Source: Pseudomonadota bacterium
Lineage (GTDB): Bacteria; Pseudomonadota; Gammaproteobacteria; Burkholderiales; Thiobacillaceae
Assembly: GCA_021847835.1 (NCBI GenBank)
Contig: JAJZPR010000007.1
Location: forward strand, 44,197 to 108,196
Direction: 5' to 3'
DNA length: 64,000 bases
Below the pieces are notes generated by a model. It made no database searches. It had not been told where the DNA came from and was given only the letters and a program-made list of their open reading frames with translations. The position numbers and the translations under genes were made by a program. The stretch's first letter is position 1, and each line of letters opens with the position of its first letter. Positions 22,198 to 31,280 of the stretch are shown one piece after another.

Positions 22198-22459
22198 AGA
22201 TACCTCGTTCATGTTTCGTCGCCTTGCGGGCACTGATGATTCTAACTGTGCGGCCGCGCTCCACATTCACTACCAACAACACCCGGCTTCTTTCCGACAT
22301 GCCGAAAGTCAAGAAACGGCGTTCCCCGCCGGAATGATCCGGATCGTCGAAGGTAAGCGCCAGCGGATCGCCAAATACGGTTGCAGCTTCTTCAAAGGAT
22401 ACGCCATGCTTGGCCAGGTTTGCGGCGGCTTTCGCTTCATCCCAGGCAAATTTCAGCAC
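22184..22459 (-). CDS. brnT: BrnT-family (DUF497) toxin
   Basis: The 91-residue protein has the BrnT pattern: FAWDEAKAAANLAKHGVSF, then FDDPDHS, ERRFLTFGMS, and the C-terminal RTVRIISARKATKHERGIY. BrnT toxins are ribonucleases with a RelE-like fold that block translation. The predicted start is GTG 22459. It lies 35 bp after the trpB stop; the gap holds a small palindrome (AAGCA-TT-TGCTT, 22485-22496) that could be an operator. Confidence 0.85.
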   Translation of the reverse strand: MLKFAWDEAKAAANLAKHGVSFEEAATVFGDPLALTFDDPDHSGGERRFLTFGMSERSRVLLVVNVERGRTVRIISARKATKHERGIYGQG

Positions 22460-22494
22460 GGCTTGTCTTCCAGGCTATTCCACGAAGCATTTGC

Positions 22495-23694
22495 TTATAA
22501 AGTAATCCCTGACACCCTGGCCACGGTATTGATGTCCTTGTCGCCGCGCCCGGAAAGATTGACCAGGATGATCTGGTCTTTCTTCATGGTCGGCGCGATT
22601 TTCCTGGCGTGGGCAAGGGCGTGGCTGGATTCCAGCGCGGGGATGATGCCCTCGAACCTGCACAAGTCATGGAAGGCTTCAAGGGCTTCGTCGTCGTTGA
22701 TGGCGACATATTCGGCCTTGTGCGCGTCCTTGAGCCAGGCGTGCTCGGGGCCGACGCCGGGGTAGTCGAGGCCTGCGGAAACCGAATGGGTTTCGATGAT
22801 CTGGCCGTTCTCGTCCTGCATGAGGTAGCTGCGGAAGCCGTGCAGCACGCCGGGCGTGCCGGCGGTGAGGGGCGCGGCGTGCTTGCCGCTGTCCACGCCC
22901 GAGCCGCCCGCTTCCACGCCAACGAGCCTGACCTCGGGATGGGCCAGGTAGGGATGGAAAATGCCGATGGCATTCGAGCCGCCGCCCACGCAGGCCACCA
23001 CGACATCGGGCTGGCGGCCGGCGAGTTCCTGCATCTGCACGATGGCTTCGTTGCCGATGACGCACTGGAAATCGCGCACCAGCATGGGATAGGGATGCGG
23101 GCCGGCGGCGGTGCCGAGGATGTAGAAGGTCGACTCGACGTTGGTGACCCAGTCGCGCATGGCTTCGTTCAAAGCGTCCTTCAGCGTCCTGGAGCCGGAG
23201 GACACCGGCACCACGGTGGCGCCGAGCAGCTTCATGCGGAACACATTGGGCGCCTGGCGCTGCACGTCCTCTTCGCCCATGTAGACCACGCATTCCATGC
23301 CGTAGCGCGCGGCGACGGTGGCGGAGGCCACCCCGTGCTGGCCAGCGCCGGTTTCGGCGATGACGCGCTTCTTGCCCATGCGCCGCGCCAAGAGCGCCTG
23401 GCCGATGGTGTTGTTGATCTTGTGCGCGCCGGTGTGGTTGAGGTCTTCGCGCTTGAGGTAAATCTGCGCGCCGCCGTACTGTTCGGACAGCCTTTTGGCG
23501 TGGTACACCGGGCTGGGGCGGCCGACGTAGTGCTTGAGTTCGTATTCGTACTCAGCCATGAAGGCGGGATCCCTGCGCGCCTTATCGTATTCCGCGCGCA
23601 GTTCCTCCAGCGCGGCCATCAGCGTCTCGGCCACGAAAATGCCGCCGTAGGGACCGAAGTGGCCGTGCGAATCGGGGAGGTCGTCGAGGTTCAT
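22495..23694 (-). CDS. trpB: Tryptophan synthase beta subunit
   Basis: TrpB condenses indole with serine using PLP. The 399-residue protein has the PLP-Lys motif [13 protein letters not shown], the phosphate-binding [11 protein letters not shown] and [12 protein letters not shown] near the C-terminus. It overlaps trpF by 4 bp. Its 3' end is also present as a short duplicate at 21689-21718, beyond the inserted cassette. Confidence 0.97.
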   Translation of the reverse strand: MNLDDLPDSHGHFGPYGGIFVAETLMAALEELRAEYDKARRDPAFMAEYEYELKHYVGRPSPVYHAKRLSEQYGGAQIYLKREDLNHTGAHKINNTIGQALLARRMGKKRVIAETGAGQHGVASATVAARYGMECVVYMGEEDVQRQAPNVFRMKLLGATVVPVSSGSRTLKDALNEAMRDWVTNVESTFYILGTAAGPHPYPMLVRDFQCVIGNEAIVQMQELAGRQPDVVVACVGGGSNAIGIFHPYLAHPEVRLVGVEAGGSGVDSGKHAAPLTAGTPGVLHGFRSYLMQDENGQIIETHSVSAGLDYPGVGPEHAWLKDAHKAEYVAINDDEALEAFHDLCRFEGIIPALESSHALAHARKIAPTMKKDQIILVNLSGRGDKDINTVARVSGITL

Positions 23695-24311
23695 ATATTC
23701 ATTTTTGCATGTCTAACAAACGCAGCCACCCTGGCCGCGTCCTTGATGCCGGGCGCGGTTTCCACGCCGCTGCTGACGTCCACCGCCCACGGCCGTACGG
23801 CCTGCACGGCCTGCGCGACATTGTCGGGATTGAGTCCGCCGGACAGCACGATGGGTTTTGGCAGGCCCGCTGGAATCAGGCCCCAGTCGAAGCGCTCGCC
23901 AGTGCCGCCGGGCACGCCGGGCACGTAGGCGTCGAGCAGCAAGCCGCGGGCATCGTGAAAATCCGCACAGTATTTTACCAAATCGACGCCCGCCCTCATG
24001 CGCACGGCTTTCAGATAAGGCCGGCCGAAGGCGCGGCACTGCTCGGGCGCTTCGTTGCCATGGAATTGCAGCAGATCGAGCGGCACGGTTTCAAGCACTG
24101 CTTCGACGAATGCCGGCTCGGCATCGACGAACAGGCCGACGGACTGCACGAATGGCGGCAACTGCGCCACCAGAAGAACGGCCTGCTCGATGGAGAGATG
24201 GCGCGGGCTCCCGGCATAGAACACGAAGCCGAGCGCATCCGCGCCGGCCTTGCAGGCAGCGTGCAGATCTTCGCTTCGGGTGATTCCGCAGATTTTTACG
24301 CGCACGGCCAT
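23691..24311 (-). CDS. trpF: Phosphoribosylanthranilate isomerase
   Basis: TrpF isomerises phosphoribosylanthranilate in tryptophan synthesis. The 206-residue barrel begins [15 protein letters not shown] with the catalytic Cys, and retains the catalytic Asp late in the barrel (LLLDAYVPG) and SGGLNPDNV. The ATG at 24311 lies 16 bp inside the end of truA; upstream in-frame codons are shadow sequence. Confidence 0.95.
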   Translation of the reverse strand: MAVRVKICGITRSEDLHAACKAGADALGFVFYAGSPRHLSIEQAVLLVAQLPPFVQSVGLFVDAEPAFVEAVLETVPLDLLQFHGNEAPEQCRAFGRPYLKAVRMRAGVDLVKYCADFHDARGLLLDAYVPGVPGGTGERFDWGLIPAGLPKPIVLSGGLNPDNVAQAVQAVRPWAVDVSSGVETAPGIKDAARVAAFVRHAKMNI

Positions 24312-25078
24312 AGGTCTCTGCCGCCATCCGGCAAGCCAAAACGCGAAGCATACCGGATATATGACAGGTACAAGCCGTCCGCCATGAAGGTGGGGGCGGC
24401 GCGGGTGCGATCCTTGTGCGCGAGCAGTTCGTCCATCCAGTCGGGCGCCGCCTGGCCCGCACCGATGTGCACGAGGCAGCCCATGATGTTGCGCACCATG
24501 TGATGCAGGAAACCGTCGGCGCGGAAGTCGCATACGAGGAAATCGCCCTGGCGCCTGATGTCCGCCTGGCGCACCTCCTTTTCCGGCGACTTCGCCTGGC
24601 ATTCCGCGGCGCGAAACGCCGAGAAGTCATGCCTGCCGAGCAGCCGTTCGGCCGCCGCCTGCATGGCCCGCTCGTCCAGCGGACGGTGGTGCCAGCCCAC
24701 CTTGCCCGCCATCAGGCCCGGTCGCACGGGATGGTTGAGCAGCACATAGCGGTAGCCGCGCTCTTCCACCGCAAAGCGCGCATGGAAATCGCCCGGCATT
24801 TCCTTGGCCCAGGCCACCGCGATGCCGTCGGGCAGAAGGGTGTTGACCCCGCGCACCCAGGCGGTGAGCGGGCGCGTTGCGTTCACGTCGAAATGCGCGA
24901 CCTGGAAGCTCGCGTGCACGCCGGTATCGGTGCGCCCGGCGGCGGTCACGCCAAGCTTTTCTCCGGCGATCTCGGCCACCGCCTTTTCCAGATGGTCCTG
25001 GACGCCGCAGCCGGAAGGCTGCGACTGCCAGCCGCAGAAGCCGCGGCCGTCGTATTCCAGGCCGATGGCGATCCTCAT
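24296..25078 (-). CDS. truA: tRNA pseudouridine(38-40) synthase
   Basis: TruA makes pseudouridine at positions 38-40 of tRNAs. The 260-residue protein has the catalytic Asp in [11 protein letters not shown], plus [10 protein letters not shown] at the N-terminus and [13 protein letters not shown] late in the sequence. It overlaps the CbiQ-like gene by 4 bp and trpF by 16 bp; fimV-truA-trpF is a common order. Confidence 0.96.
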   Translation of the reverse strand: MRIAIGLEYDGRGFCGWQSQPSGCGVQDHLEKAVAEIAGEKLGVTAAGRTDTGVHASFQVAHFDVNATRPLTAWVRGVNTLLPDGIAVAWAKEMPGDFHARFAVEERGYRYVLLNHPVRPGLMAGKVGWHHRPLDERAMQAAAERLLGRHDFSAFRAAECQAKSPEKEVRQADIRRQGDFLVCDFRADGFLHHMVRNIMGCLVHIGAGQAAPDWMDELLAHKDRTRAAPTFMADGLYLSYIRYASRFGLPDGGRDLWPCA

Positions 25079-25710
25079 GCGGCAGCCCTGGCCAGAACGG
25101 CCCCCAGCACCAGCAGGGCTGCGGACAGCATCAAAATATCCTTGAAGCCGACTTGCGCAACAGGCAAGCTTATTTCTTCCGGGCCCGCCGTATCAACGGG
25201 AAGCTTCAACTCCTCCAGCCATTTTCGGCCTTCAGGCGCGCGCTCGATTTGTTCGAGCGTCAACGCGAGGCGCACCGCGAACGCCCGCCGGTCAAGGCCG
25301 ATGGCATCCAGTGGCTTTGCCAGCAGATACAGGCCGCCGGCCAGTTGCGCGGGAGAAAACGCGGAGAGCAGGCGCGCCAGCGCCGCCAGCATCAGGCACA
25401 GGCGTGCCACGCGGGAAAAGCCTGCCGCCAGCCCTTCCCGGCTCGGGCTATAGTCCGACGGCCAGAGCAGCGTCCCGGGCAGCGTCCAGGCATAGATGAA
25501 AATCATCGCCAGCCAAAGCCAGCGGCCTTTCCACAGCAGCCGGCCAAAGCGCCGCGCCGATGCGCCATGGACAAGCAGCATGGCCGCCCCTGCCGCCAGC
25601 CATGCCAGCTGGATTGGCGAAGCCAGTTCTATCGCGATTGCGACAATCAGCCAGCTGAAAATGGAAACCGCCGGGTGGAATTCCCGGCGGTTCTTGTTGC
25701 GAATTGCCAT
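25075..25710 (-). CDS. CbiQ/EcfT-like membrane protein
   Basis: About 211 residues with four to five hydrophobic segments and a cytoplasmic stretch (SRVARLCLMLAALARLLS, then KPLDAIGLDRRAFAVRLALTLEQ) resembling the coupling helices of EcfT/CbiQ transporters. No ECF ATPase or S component is nearby, so it may use ATPases encoded elsewhere. I chose the ATG at 25710 (MAIRNKNRREF); a TTG at 25746 would add 12 residues. The ATG sits inside the downstream arm of a perfect 12-bp hairpin (25701-25730). Confidence 0.7.
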   Translation of the reverse strand: MAIRNKNRREFHPAVSIFSWLIVAIAIELASPIQLAWLAAGAAMLLVHGASARRFGRLLWKGRWLWLAMIFIYAWTLPGTLLWPSDYSPSREGLAAGFSRVARLCLMLAALARLLSAFSPAQLAGGLYLLAKPLDAIGLDRRAFAVRLALTLEQIERAPEGRKWLEELKLPVDTAGPEEISLPVAQVGFKDILMLSAALLVLGAVLARAAA

Positions 25711-25730
25711 AGCCCGAACTATGGCAATTC
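25701..25730 (-). promoter_or_regulatory. Perfect 12-bp hairpin covering the start codon of the CbiQ-like gene
   Basis: The arms gaattgccatag (25701-25712) and ctatggcaattc (25719-25730) are perfect complements around a 6-base loop. On the transcript, the second arm contains the ATG at 25710. There is no T-run after it, so it is not a simple terminator. It could hide the start codon and make translation depend on ribosomes arriving from fimV, whose stop is at 25747. Confidence 0.6.
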
Positions 25731-25746
25731 GGCAGGCAAATGGCAA

Positions 25747-28080
25747 CTAAAGCGTCGCCATGATGCTCTGGGCATCGTTTTTCTGCTTTTCCGTGCCCTC
25801 GGCAATGACTTCCTGGAGAATCTCGCGCGCCCCTTCCTTGTCGCCCATTTCCAGGTAGGCGCGGGCCAGGTCCAGCTTGGTGGCGACTTCGTCGAGATCT
25901 TCTTCTTCGCTTGCCCCGGTCAAATCGAGATCCAGGCCGGAGAAGTCCATTGTCCCCGGCTTCGGCGTTTCCGGCGCTGCGGCTTGCTCCGGAATTTTCA
26001 GATCAAACCCGGAAAGGTCGAAATCCAGGGTGTGCTCCTGTTTTTCTTCCACGGGAGCCGGCGTCGCGGGCTTGTCCTCAACCTCCGGCACGGAGAAATC
26101 GAGCTCGATTTCCTGCACCGGCGGTTCCGGCGCGCGCTCCTTTGCCAGACCTGCAACTTCGGGAGCGTGCGGTTCGGTCGAAAACTCCATTGCGGCATCC
26201 GCCTCGGCCGCCGAAGGCTGGGGCTTGACGGCGTCAGCCCGAGCGGGCTCGGCGGCTGCCAGGACTCCGCCGGCGGCAGCCGCTTTGGCCGGCACTGCCG
26301 TTCCGCCATACAGGGGATTGTGCGGGTCGATCGAGCGGCCCATTGCCGCCGCCCTGTCCCAGATGGCGCCGGTCTGGCCGCCAAGTGCGGCATAAAGCTC
26401 CCCGGCCACCGTTTCGAAGGAAGTCACATTCTTGCGGGCGGCGTAGATTTCCAGCAGCTTGAGTCGAATCTCGTGGCGATCCGGCGTTTTGGTCAGTGCT
26501 TCCTTGAGGATTTCCTCGGCCTGGGCGTCGCGCCCGTAGGCCATGTACACGTCGGCTTCGGCAATGGGATCGACGTCGTGCGTGTCGATCTCGGCCAGCC
26601 CGGCCTGGCTGAAGTCCGTGAGGAAGGAGGTGTCGCCGGTATTCACCACGCCGCCTCTTGCCTCCGCACCTTGCACGGTGCTGGGCTGCAGTTCGCCGCC
26701 GGTGATGATGTCGCCGGACGCGGTTTCGGGTACCGGCTTTCTGCGCTTCTGCCCGCCGGCAAGCATCCACCACAGCAGGCCGCCCAGCACGACGATGGCC
26801 GCGCCGCCCGTCCAGTAAATCGGGTTCTCCAGCAACTCATCGTACCAGTTCGTCTGCGGCTCATCCGCAATGGGCGGCGGCGGCGTGTTCGACTTCGCCT
26901 CGGCGTCAGGCGCCTGCTGCCCGCCTTCGGCGGCGGACGCGGAACTTGCTTCCTGTTCCTTCATCGCAGCCAGCTTCTGCATGTCCTGGATCTGTTTTTC
27001 CAGTTCCGCTGCGCGCTCGCCGGATTCTTTCAAGGCATTTTCGCGGGCGGCACTGTCTTCCTGTGCCGCAAGCCCCTTGTCCTGATCCGCTCTCGACAGT
27101 TTCAGCACATCCTTGCCGGCATCCGCCTTGGGCTGGGCCTGGTCCTCGACCTTGGGGGTAATCTTGCCGACCACGGTCTTGCCAGCTGTCTCTTCCTGGG
27201 CCGGTTGCTCGGCAACCTTCGCCGCCAGCTTGGCACGGTAGGCGTGCCAGTCCGCCGCGTGCAGGCTGACCTCATTCCGGGCCGCCTGCGCTTCGACCGA
27301 AGCCATGGCCTCGCCAGAGGGCACTTGCAGCAGCTGCCCGGCCTTGAGGCGGTTCATGTTGTTGCCGGCGAAGGCAGCGGGATTTTCACGGAACAGGCTG
27401 ACCAGTGCCTGCTCCAGGCTGACGCTGGCCGGGCGCACGCGATTGGCGATCCCGCTCAGGGTGTCGCCGCGTTTTACCCTGACGCGGGTTTCCTGCGCAG
27501 CCGATGATTGCTGTCGGGTGTCCTCCTGCGCGGCAGCAGGCTTTTCAGCCTCTGCCGGAGCGACGGCGGTGGCGAACGGGTTCGCGGCAGTCGGCTTGGG
27601 AACCACCTGCGTGGCAGGCCGTTCGGACCTGGTTTCCGGCACCCTGACCTCCACCGGAGCAACCGTCTGCGGCACCGCCATGCCGGGCGGGTCCAGGAGC
27701 ACGGTGTATTCGCGCAGCAGCCGGCCGGATGCCCAGTTGAGTTCGACGAGCATGTCCACGAAAGGCTCGTTGACGGGTTTGCTGGAGGTGACTTTCAAAA
27801 CCGGCCGCCCGTCGGTGCGTTTTGCTATCTGGAACTGCAGGGTGGACAGCACCGGGGCGAATTCGATTTGCGCGTCCTTGTAGGCCTGGCCGGAAGCCAG
27901 GCTGGCATTGAGGCTGTCCAGCTCGGCCTTGTTCGCCACCAGAAGCTCGATTTCGGCGGAAAGCGGCTGGCCCAGGGCGGATTTGACAGTCAGCTTGCCC
28001 AGCCCCGCAGCGTACACCCACAGCGGCAGCGTCAACATGGCGCCAACAACGAGTTGGGCAGTAAGACGGTGCAATTTCAT
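25747..28080 (-). CDS. fimV: FimV-type pilus assembly/polarity protein
   Basis: A 777-residue protein with a signal peptide (VVGAMLTLPLWVYAAG), an N-terminal FimV domain (LGKLTVKSALGQPLSAEI), a LysM peptidoglycan-binding domain around residue 215 (VRVKRGDTLSGIANRV), a coiled coil, one transmembrane helix (AAIVVLGGLLWWML) and an acidic cytoplasmic part. The C-terminus (LDLARAYLEMGDKEGAREIL) is the conserved TPR-like FimV end. FimV supports type IV pili and polar localisation. The ATG at 28080 has a GGAGGA ribosome binding site. Confidence 0.93.
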   Translation of the reverse strand: MKLHRLTAQLVVGAMLTLPLWVYAAGLGKLTVKSALGQPLSAEIELLVANKAELDSLNASLASGQAYKDAQIEFAPVLSTLQFQIAKRTDGRPVLKVTSSKPVNEPFVDMLVELNWASGRLLREYTVLLDPPGMAVPQTVAPVEVRVPETRSERPATQVVPKPTAANPFATAVAPAEAEKPAAAQEDTRQQSSAAQETRVRVKRGDTLSGIANRVRPASVSLEQALVSLFRENPAAFAGNNMNRLKAGQLLQVPSGEAMASVEAQAARNEVSLHAADWHAYRAKLAAKVAEQPAQEETAGKTVVGKITPKVEDQAQPKADAGKDVLKLSRADQDKGLAAQEDSAARENALKESGERAAELEKQIQDMQKLAAMKEQEASSASAAEGGQQAPDAEAKSNTPPPPIADEPQTNWYDELLENPIYWTGGAAIVVLGGLLWWMLAGGQKRRKPVPETASGDIITGGELQPSTVQGAEARGGVVNTGDTSFLTDFSQAGLAEIDTHDVDPIAEADVYMAYGRDAQAEEILKEALTKTPDRHEIRLKLLEIYAARKNVTSFETVAGELYAALGGQTGAIWDRAAAMGRSIDPHNPLYGGTAVPAKAAAAGGVLAAAEPARADAVKPQPSAAEADAAMEFSTEPHAPEVAGLAKERAPEPPVQEIELDFSVPEVEDKPATPAPVEEKQEHTLDFDLSGFDLKIPEQAAAPETPKPGTMDFSGLDLDLTGASEEEDLDEVATKLDLARAYLEMGDKEGAREILQEVIAEGTEKQKNDAQSIMATL

Positions 28081-28197
28081 CCTTCTTCCTCCAGGAGGGT
28101 CTATCGTTTTGGGCACAATTCAGCGCCTGTCGCCCACTTATGACGGCTCAGCCGGCCATTACTTTAGTGATTAGGCCAGAAAAACAAGGTATTAGGC

Positions 28198-29310
28198 CTA
28201 ATTCTCAAGCAAAATCCGCAACATGCGGCGCAAGGGCTCGGCCGCGCCCCACAAGAGCTGGTCGCCCACGGTGAAGGCGGACAGATACTGGGGCCCCATG
28301 CTGAGCTTGCGCAAACGGCCGACCGGGATGGTCAGCGTGCCGGTGACGGCAGCCGGGGTCAACTCCTTCATGGTGATCTCGCGGTCGTTGGGCACCACCT
28401 TCACCCAGTCGTTGTGCGCGGCGAGGATGCCGTGGATTTCGTCCAGCGGCACGTCTTTCGTCAGCTTGATGGTCAGCGCCTGGCTGTGGCAGCGCATGGC
28501 GCCGATGCGCACGCACAGGCCGTCGATCGGAATCTGCTTGTCCGAACGGCCGAGAATCTTGTTGCATTCGACCTGGGCCTTCCACTCCTCTTTCGACTGG
28601 CCGGATTCGAGCTGCACGTCGATCCAGGGAATGAGGTTGCCGGCGAGCGGCACCGGCCAAGCATCCAGCGGGTAATCCTTGGAGCGGATGAAATCGGCGG
28701 TCTTCCTGTCGATTTCGAGAATGGCGGAAGCCGGATCGTCGAGCAGCGTCTTCACGTTGGCGTGCACCGCGCCCATCTGCTGGATCAGCTCGCGCATGTT
28801 GCGCGCGCCGGCGCCGGAGGCCGCCTGGTAGGTCATGGGGCTGATCCACTCGACGAGGCCCTTGTCGAGCAGCCCGCCGATGGCCAGCATCATGAGCGAC
28901 ACCGTGCAGTTGCCGCCGACGTAGGTTTTCACGCCGCGGGCGAGGCCGTCCTTGATGACGTTCTTGTTGAGCGGGTCAAGGATGATGATGGCCTCGTCCT
29001 GCATGCGCAGGGTCGAGGCGGCGTCGATCCAGTAACCCTTCCAGCCCGCCGCGCGCAGCCTGGGGTACACCTCCTTGGTGTAGTCGCCGCCCTGGCAGCT
29101 GATGACGGCATCCATCGCCTTGAGTTCGTCGATGCTGTTGGCGTCCTTCAGCGGCGGAGTGTCCTTGCCGATGTCCGGGCCCTTGCCGCCGGGGTTGGAT
29201 GTGGTGAAGAACACCGGATCGATGACCTCGAAATCCTTCTCCTCACGCATGCGCTGCATCAGCACCGAGCCCACCATGCCGCGCCAGCCGATCAGTCCTA
29301 CTCGCATCAT
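28198..29310 (-). CDS. asd: Aspartate-semialdehyde dehydrogenase
   Basis: Asd reduces aspartyl phosphate to the semialdehyde used for lysine, threonine, methionine and peptidoglycan. The 370-residue enzyme has the NADP-binding [18 protein letters not shown], the active-site Cys in [10 protein letters not shown] and [12 protein letters not shown]. Length and motifs fit the proteobacterial class. It lies between leuB and fimV, as in many Betaproteobacteria. Confidence 0.97.
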   Translation of the reverse strand: MMRVGLIGWRGMVGSVLMQRMREEKDFEVIDPVFFTTSNPGGKGPDIGKDTPPLKDANSIDELKAMDAVISCQGGDYTKEVYPRLRAAGWKGYWIDAASTLRMQDEAIIILDPLNKNVIKDGLARGVKTYVGGNCTVSLMMLAIGGLLDKGLVEWISPMTYQAASGAGARNMRELIQQMGAVHANVKTLLDDPASAILEIDRKTADFIRSKDYPLDAWPVPLAGNLIPWIDVQLESGQSKEEWKAQVECNKILGRSDKQIPIDGLCVRIGAMRCHSQALTIKLTKDVPLDEIHGILAAHNDWVKVVPNDREITMKELTPAAVTGTLTIPVGRLRKLSMGPQYLSAFTVGDQLLWGAAEPLRRMLRILLEN

Positions 29311-29338
29311 TTTCTTGCCATCCTTTACTTGAACTCGC

Positions 29339-30400
29339 TTACAGGGCTGCCACCACGGCGTCGCCCATCTCGCTGCACGACGCTTTCTTCGTGCCTTCCG
29401 TGTAAATATCCGCCGTACGCAGGCCCTGCGCCAGCACCTTCTTCACTGCGTTCTCGATGCGCACTGCAGCCGCTTCCTGATTCAGGGTGTAGCGCAGCAT
29501 CATGGCCACCGAGAGGATGGTCGCCAGCGGATTGGCAATGTTCTTGCCGGCGATGTCGGGCGCGGAACCGTGGATCGGCTCGTACATGCCCTTGTTGTTC
29601 TGGTCCAGCGAAGCCGAGGCCAGCATGCCGATGGAACCGGTGAGCATGGAGGCTTCGTCCGAAAGGATGTCGCCGAAAATGTTGCCGGTGACGATCACGT
29701 CGAACTGCCTGGGGTTGCGCACCAGCTGCATGGCGGCGTTGTCCACGTACATGTGGGACAGTTCCACTTCCGGATACTCTTTGGCGACCTCGATCACCAC
29801 TTCCTTCCATAGCTCGGAACATTCCAGCACGTTGGCCTTCTCCACCGAGCACAGCTTCCTGCCGCGCTTCATGGCGATGCCGAAAGCGACATGGGCCACG
29901 CGCCGAACTTCGGATTCGGCGTAGAGCATAGTGTTGAAGCCGACGCGTTCGCCATTGCGGATCTCGATGCCGCGCGGCTGGCCGAAGTACACATCGCCCG
30001 TGAGTTCGCGCACGATCATGATGTCCAGTCCCGCCACCACTTCCGGGCGCAGGGTGGAGGCACTCGCCAGTTCCGGATACAAAAAGGCCGGGCGCAGGTT
30101 GGCGAAGAGGTTCATTTCCTTGCGGATGCGCAAGAGGCCGCGCTCGGGACGCAGGGGGCGGTCGAGGGTGTCGTACCTGGGACCGCCCACGGCGCCCAGC
30201 AGCACGGCATCGGCAGCCTTGGCCAAGGCGAGGGTGGATTCCGGCAGCGGATCGCCCGCCGCGTCATAGCCGGCGCCGCCGATGGGCGCCTCTTCCATTT
30301 CCAGCTTCAAGCCGTCGCCGGCCAGCGCCTTCATGACCTTCACCGCCTGGGCGACAATTTCGGGACCGATGCCGTCGCCCGGCAAGACTGCAATTTTCAT
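29339..30400 (-). CDS. leuB: 3-isopropylmalate dehydrogenase
   Basis: LeuB oxidises and decarboxylates 3-isopropylmalate in leucine synthesis. The 353-residue enzyme starts [16 protein letters not shown] and has [14 protein letters not shown] and [18 protein letters not shown]. It is separated from asd by 28 bp and from leuD by a 72-bp repeat-containing spacer. Confidence 0.97.
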   Translation of the reverse strand: MKIAVLPGDGIGPEIVAQAVKVMKALAGDGLKLEMEEAPIGGAGYDAAGDPLPESTLALAKAADAVLLGAVGGPRYDTLDRPLRPERGLLRIRKEMNLFANLRPAFLYPELASASTLRPEVVAGLDIMIVRELTGDVYFGQPRGIEIRNGERVGFNTMLYAESEVRRVAHVAFGIAMKRGRKLCSVEKANVLECSELWKEVVIEVAKEYPEVELSHMYVDNAAMQLVRNPRQFDVIVTGNIFGDILSDEASMLTGSIGMLASASLDQNNKGMYEPIHGSAPDIAGKNIANPLATILSVAMMLRYTLNQEAAAVRIENAVKKVLAQGLRTADIYTEGTKKASCSEMGDAVVAAL

Positions 30401-30409
30401 TTCAACTCC

Positions 30410-30466
30410 GTGAGGCGTGAGGAGTGAGGCGAGGAAAGAATCTCCTCACGCCTGACGCCTCACTCC
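30410..30466. repeat. GTGAGGCG-type inverted repeat between leuD and leuB
   Basis: Arms ggagtgaggcg (30421-30431) and cgcctcactcc (30456-30466) are perfect 11-bp complements, and a second overlapping set (gtgaggcgtgaggag with ctcctcacgcctgac) is possible. A related element lies at 46306-46377. The hairpin is between cotranscribed genes and could modulate leuB expression. Confidence 0.7.
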
Positions 30467-30472
30467 TTACTG

Positions 30473-31114
30473 TCAACCAAACAACCACGGCGCTTCCGCC
30501 TTGCGCCGTTCTTCATAGGCCTTGATCCTGTCGCTGTGCAACAGCGTCAGGCCGATGTCGTCCAAGCCGTTCAACAGCCGGTATTTGCGGCCTTCGTCAA
30601 CATCGAACTTGATCACTTCGCCGGTAGGGGTGGTCACGGTCTGCTTGTCCAGATCCACCGTCAGGACATAGCCTTCGTGCGCTTCGCATTCCCTGAACAG
30701 CCGGTCGACGATGGCGGCATCGAGCACGATGGGCAGGATGCCGTTCTTGAAGCAGTTGTTGTAGAAAATGTCGGCGAAGCTCGGGGCGATGATGGCGCGA
30801 AAGCCGTAGTCCTCCAGCGCCCAGGGCGCGTGCTCGCGGCTGGAGCCGCAGCCGAAGTTCTCGCGCGCCAGCAGCACCGAGGCGCCCTGGTAGCGCGGCT
30901 TGTTCAGCACGAAGTCCGGGTTGAGCGGCCGGTCGTGGTTCGACTTGCCGGGCTCGCCCACGTCGAGGTAGCGCCACTCGTCGAACAGGTTGGGACCGAA
31001 GCCGCTGCGCTTGATCGATTTCAGGAACTGCTTGGGAATGATGGCATCGGTATCGACGTTGGCGCGATCCAGCGGCGCCGCCAAACCCTCAAGCCGGACG
31101 AACTTTTCCATCAA
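30473..31114 (-). CDS. leuD: 3-isopropylmalate dehydratase small subunit
   Basis: LeuD completes the LeuC isomerase. The 213-residue protein has [17 protein letters not shown] and the swivel-domain motif [13 protein letters not shown]. It overlaps the entericidin-like gene by 4 bp. ATG 31111 is an alternative start one codon in. Confidence 0.97.
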   Translation of the reverse strand: MMEKFVRLEGLAAPLDRANVDTDAIIPKQFLKSIKRSGFGPNLFDEWRYLDVGEPGKSNHDRPLNPDFVLNKPRYQGASVLLARENFGCGSSREHAPWALEDYGFRAIIAPSFADIFYNNCFKNGILPIVLDAAIVDRLFRECEAHEGYVLTVDLDKQTVTTPTGEVIKFDVDEGRKYRLLNGLDDIGLTLLHSDRIKAYEERRKAEAPWLFG

Positions 31115-31251
31115 TAGCTCTTTTTCTGTTCGGCCTTGTTTTCGATCTTGTCGCCCAGCTTCTCCACATCCTTGCCGAAGCCTTGCACCGTGTTGCAGGC
31201 GGAGAGGCTCACCACGCCCATGAGGGCAAACAAAGCGATGATGTAACGCAT
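31111..31251 (-). CDS. Entericidin-family small lipoprotein
   Basis: A 46-residue protein with a lipoprotein signal ([19 protein letters not shown], lipobox LSAC with Cys19), followed by a short amphipathic tail ([18 protein letters not shown]). This matches entericidin A/B-type lipoproteins. A gene like this between leuC and leuD is a conserved betaproteobacterial arrangement. It lies 29 bp after leuC and overlaps the leuD start. Confidence 0.88.
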   Translation of the reverse strand: MRYIIALFALMGVVSLSACNTVQGFGKDVEKLGDKIENKAEQKKSY

Positions 31252-31280
31252 GTTGGTCTCCTTGGATTCAATCACGTCAA

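Noticed and set aside
30410..30466. CRISPR-like repeats
   Set aside because: The GTGAGGCG units form one hairpin without regular spacers, and no cas genes are in the window.
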